From Schauerella fraxinea (GTDB lineage Bacteria; Pseudomonadota; Gammaproteobacteria; Burkholderiales; Burkholderiaceae_B), in assembly GCA_030849965.1 (NCBI GenBank), contig JAVDKL010000002.1:620001-684000 (forward strand): a stretch of DNA of 64,000 bases. Reading direction: 5' to 3'. Every line of letters begins with the position of its first letter. Position 1 is the stretch's first letter. Position numbers and translations under genes: made by a program. Of the stretch, positions 63,137-64,000 are shown one piece after another. The notes below the pieces were generated by a model, which saw nothing but the letters and a program-made list of their open reading frames with translations, searched no databases and was not told the DNA's origin.

Positions 63137-64000
63137 ATGCGTTTCGTTTCTTACTACGACGCCGGTGGGCAGATCGTGCCCGGCTTCCTGACGCAAGACG
63201 GATCGCACGTGGTGGACGTGTTTGCTGCCGGTGGGCCGCCGTGGGCGGCCGATCTGCCCCGCACGTTGCAGGCGTGGGTTGAAATGGGGTTGGCCGATCT
63301 GGCGCAGCGTCTCGGCGAGGCCGCCTTTGCGGAAGGCACGCAAATACCCGTATCGCATGTGCGGTTAGCCGCACCGTTGCCGCGTCCCGGCAAAATCGTG
63401 GGGGCAGCCTTCAACTTCCATGACGCCTTGAAAGAGCGCAACATGCCGCCTCCCGAGACGCCGGTCATTTTCGTGAAGTCCGGCCGCACGGTGATCGGCC
63501 CCGACGACGCGGTGCGGTTGCAGCCCGACGTGGGAAACGTGACCTATGAAGCGGAGCTCGGGGTCGTCATCGGTCGCCAGGCATTGCGCGTCGGCCGTGA
63601 CGATGCCATGGCGCACGTAGCCGGCTACATCATCGTCAACGACGTCAGCGCGAGCGACATGGTGCGGGCAGACAAGGGATTCGTGCGCGGCAAGAACCAG
63701 CCGACGTTTTGCCCATTGGGCCCGTGGTTGGTCACGCCCGACGAAATTGCAGATCCGCATGACGTGAAGATTTCGCTGCATCTGGATGAGGTGTTGCGTC
63801 AAAACGGATCCACGGCCGATCTGGTGTTCGACATTCCGGCGTTGATCGCGTTCATCTCCACCCAGATGCCGTTGGACCCCGGCGATATCGTCGCCACCGG
63901 TACGCCAGCCGGCGTGGCGGCATCGCATGCGACACCCGCTTGGTTGCGACCCGGCTCCGCGATGCGCGTGTCGCTTCCCGGGCTGGGCACCCTTCACACC
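63137..64000 (+). CDS. fumarylacetoacetate hydrolase family protein, 3' end cut by window edge
   Basis: The 288 visible residues are open to the window end. The FAH fold is shown by PGKIVGAAFNFHDALKERNM, IFVKSGRTVIGP, the metal ligands E138 and E140 in TYEAELGVVIG, VNDVSASDMVR and PLDPGDIVATGTPAGVA. The protein may be a hydrolase, decarboxylase or dehydratase acting on a 2-oxo acid. After an enolase-family dehydratase it probably processes the 2-keto-3-deoxy acid product. Coupled to that gene by a three-base gap. Confidence 0.9.
   Translation, partial: MRFVSYYDAGGQIVPGFLTQDGSHVVDVFAAGGPPWAADLPRTLQAWVEMGLADLAQRLGEAAFAEGTQIPVSHVRLAAPLPRPGKIVGAAFNFHDALKERNMPPPETPVIFVKSGRTVIGPDDAVRLQPDVGNVTYEAELGVVIGRQALRVGRDDAMAHVAGYIIVNDVSASDMVRADKGFVRGKNQPTFCPLGPWLVTPDEIADPHDVKISLHLDEVLRQNGSTADLVFDIPALIAFISTQMPLDPGDIVATGTPAGVAASHATPAWLRPGSAMRVSLPGLGTLHT

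Overview
The window looks like a chromosomal segment of a high-GC betaproteobacterium, most probably Burkholderiales of the Alcaligenaceae (Bordetella/Achromobacter/Pusillimonas type). This is inferred from three things: the gene order scpB-rluB and rimP-nusA-infB-rbfA-truB-typA, two tripartite-tricarboxylate ('Bug') binding-protein genes without their permease genes, and a compact paa cluster under PaaX. No transposase, integrase, phage gene, CRISPR array or rRNA operon was seen. Gene density is high and most of the sequence is ordinary core or catabolic chromosome.

Layout. 1-5.3 kb: a cut-off EamA permease, rplS standing alone, a Nudix CoA pyrophosphatase, rsgA, an M48 membrane protease and orn. 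5.4-14.7 kb: phenylacetate catabolism, with paaX divergent from paaABCDE-paaN-paaG-paaI-paaK. 14.8-19.3 kb: MATE exporter, ArnT-like glycosyltransferase, rpmE2 and radC. 19.4-21.6 kb: fkpB/slpA, ispH and a zeta-class GST (maiA). 21.8-31.1 kb: a pimelate-like acyl-CoA beta-oxidation operon (dehydrogenase without its hydratase half, thiolase, large and small acyl-CoA dehydrogenases, CoA ligase, Bug receptor) divergent from a LysR regulator. 31.2-38.7 kb: single tRNA genes (Thr-CGT, Asn-GTT, initiator Met), small envelope proteins, an SMP-30 protein, a pair of COG0523 GTPases behind a Zur-like box, and a nitroreductase. 38.8-51.1 kb: scpB, rluB and the translation/transcription operon. 51.3-59.9 kb: LOG-type hydrolase, polA, a His-rich ZIP transporter, dienelactone hydrolase, ankyrin protein, aldo/keto reductase with LysR, hslR. 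60-64 kb: a GntR-controlled sugar-acid-like operon (Bug receptor, enolase-superfamily enzyme, FAH-family hydrolase) that runs off the edge.

How the parts work together. The paa genes activate phenylacetate to its CoA thioester, epoxidise it, isomerise it to the oxepin and oxidise the ring-opened aldehyde. The later beta-oxidation genes paaF, paaH and paaJ are not in the cluster. The 22-30 kb operon carries a full acyl-CoA oxidation set except an enoyl-CoA hydratase. The 42.6-51 kb operon couples ribosome maturation (RimP, RbfA, TruB, TypA), initiation (IF-2) and transcript elongation (NusA).

The most unusual signals are three. The rimP-nusA-infB leader contains four segments that can form mutually exclusive hairpins ending in a U-tract six bases before the rimP start codon, which is the architecture of an attenuator. 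Several genes end in short degenerate tandem repeats that begin at or before the stop codon, each locus with its own unit. An 18-bp near-palindrome resembling a Zur box lies just upstream of the two COG0523 GTPase genes. All functional statements come from reading the sequence and from family knowledge; no database search was run.
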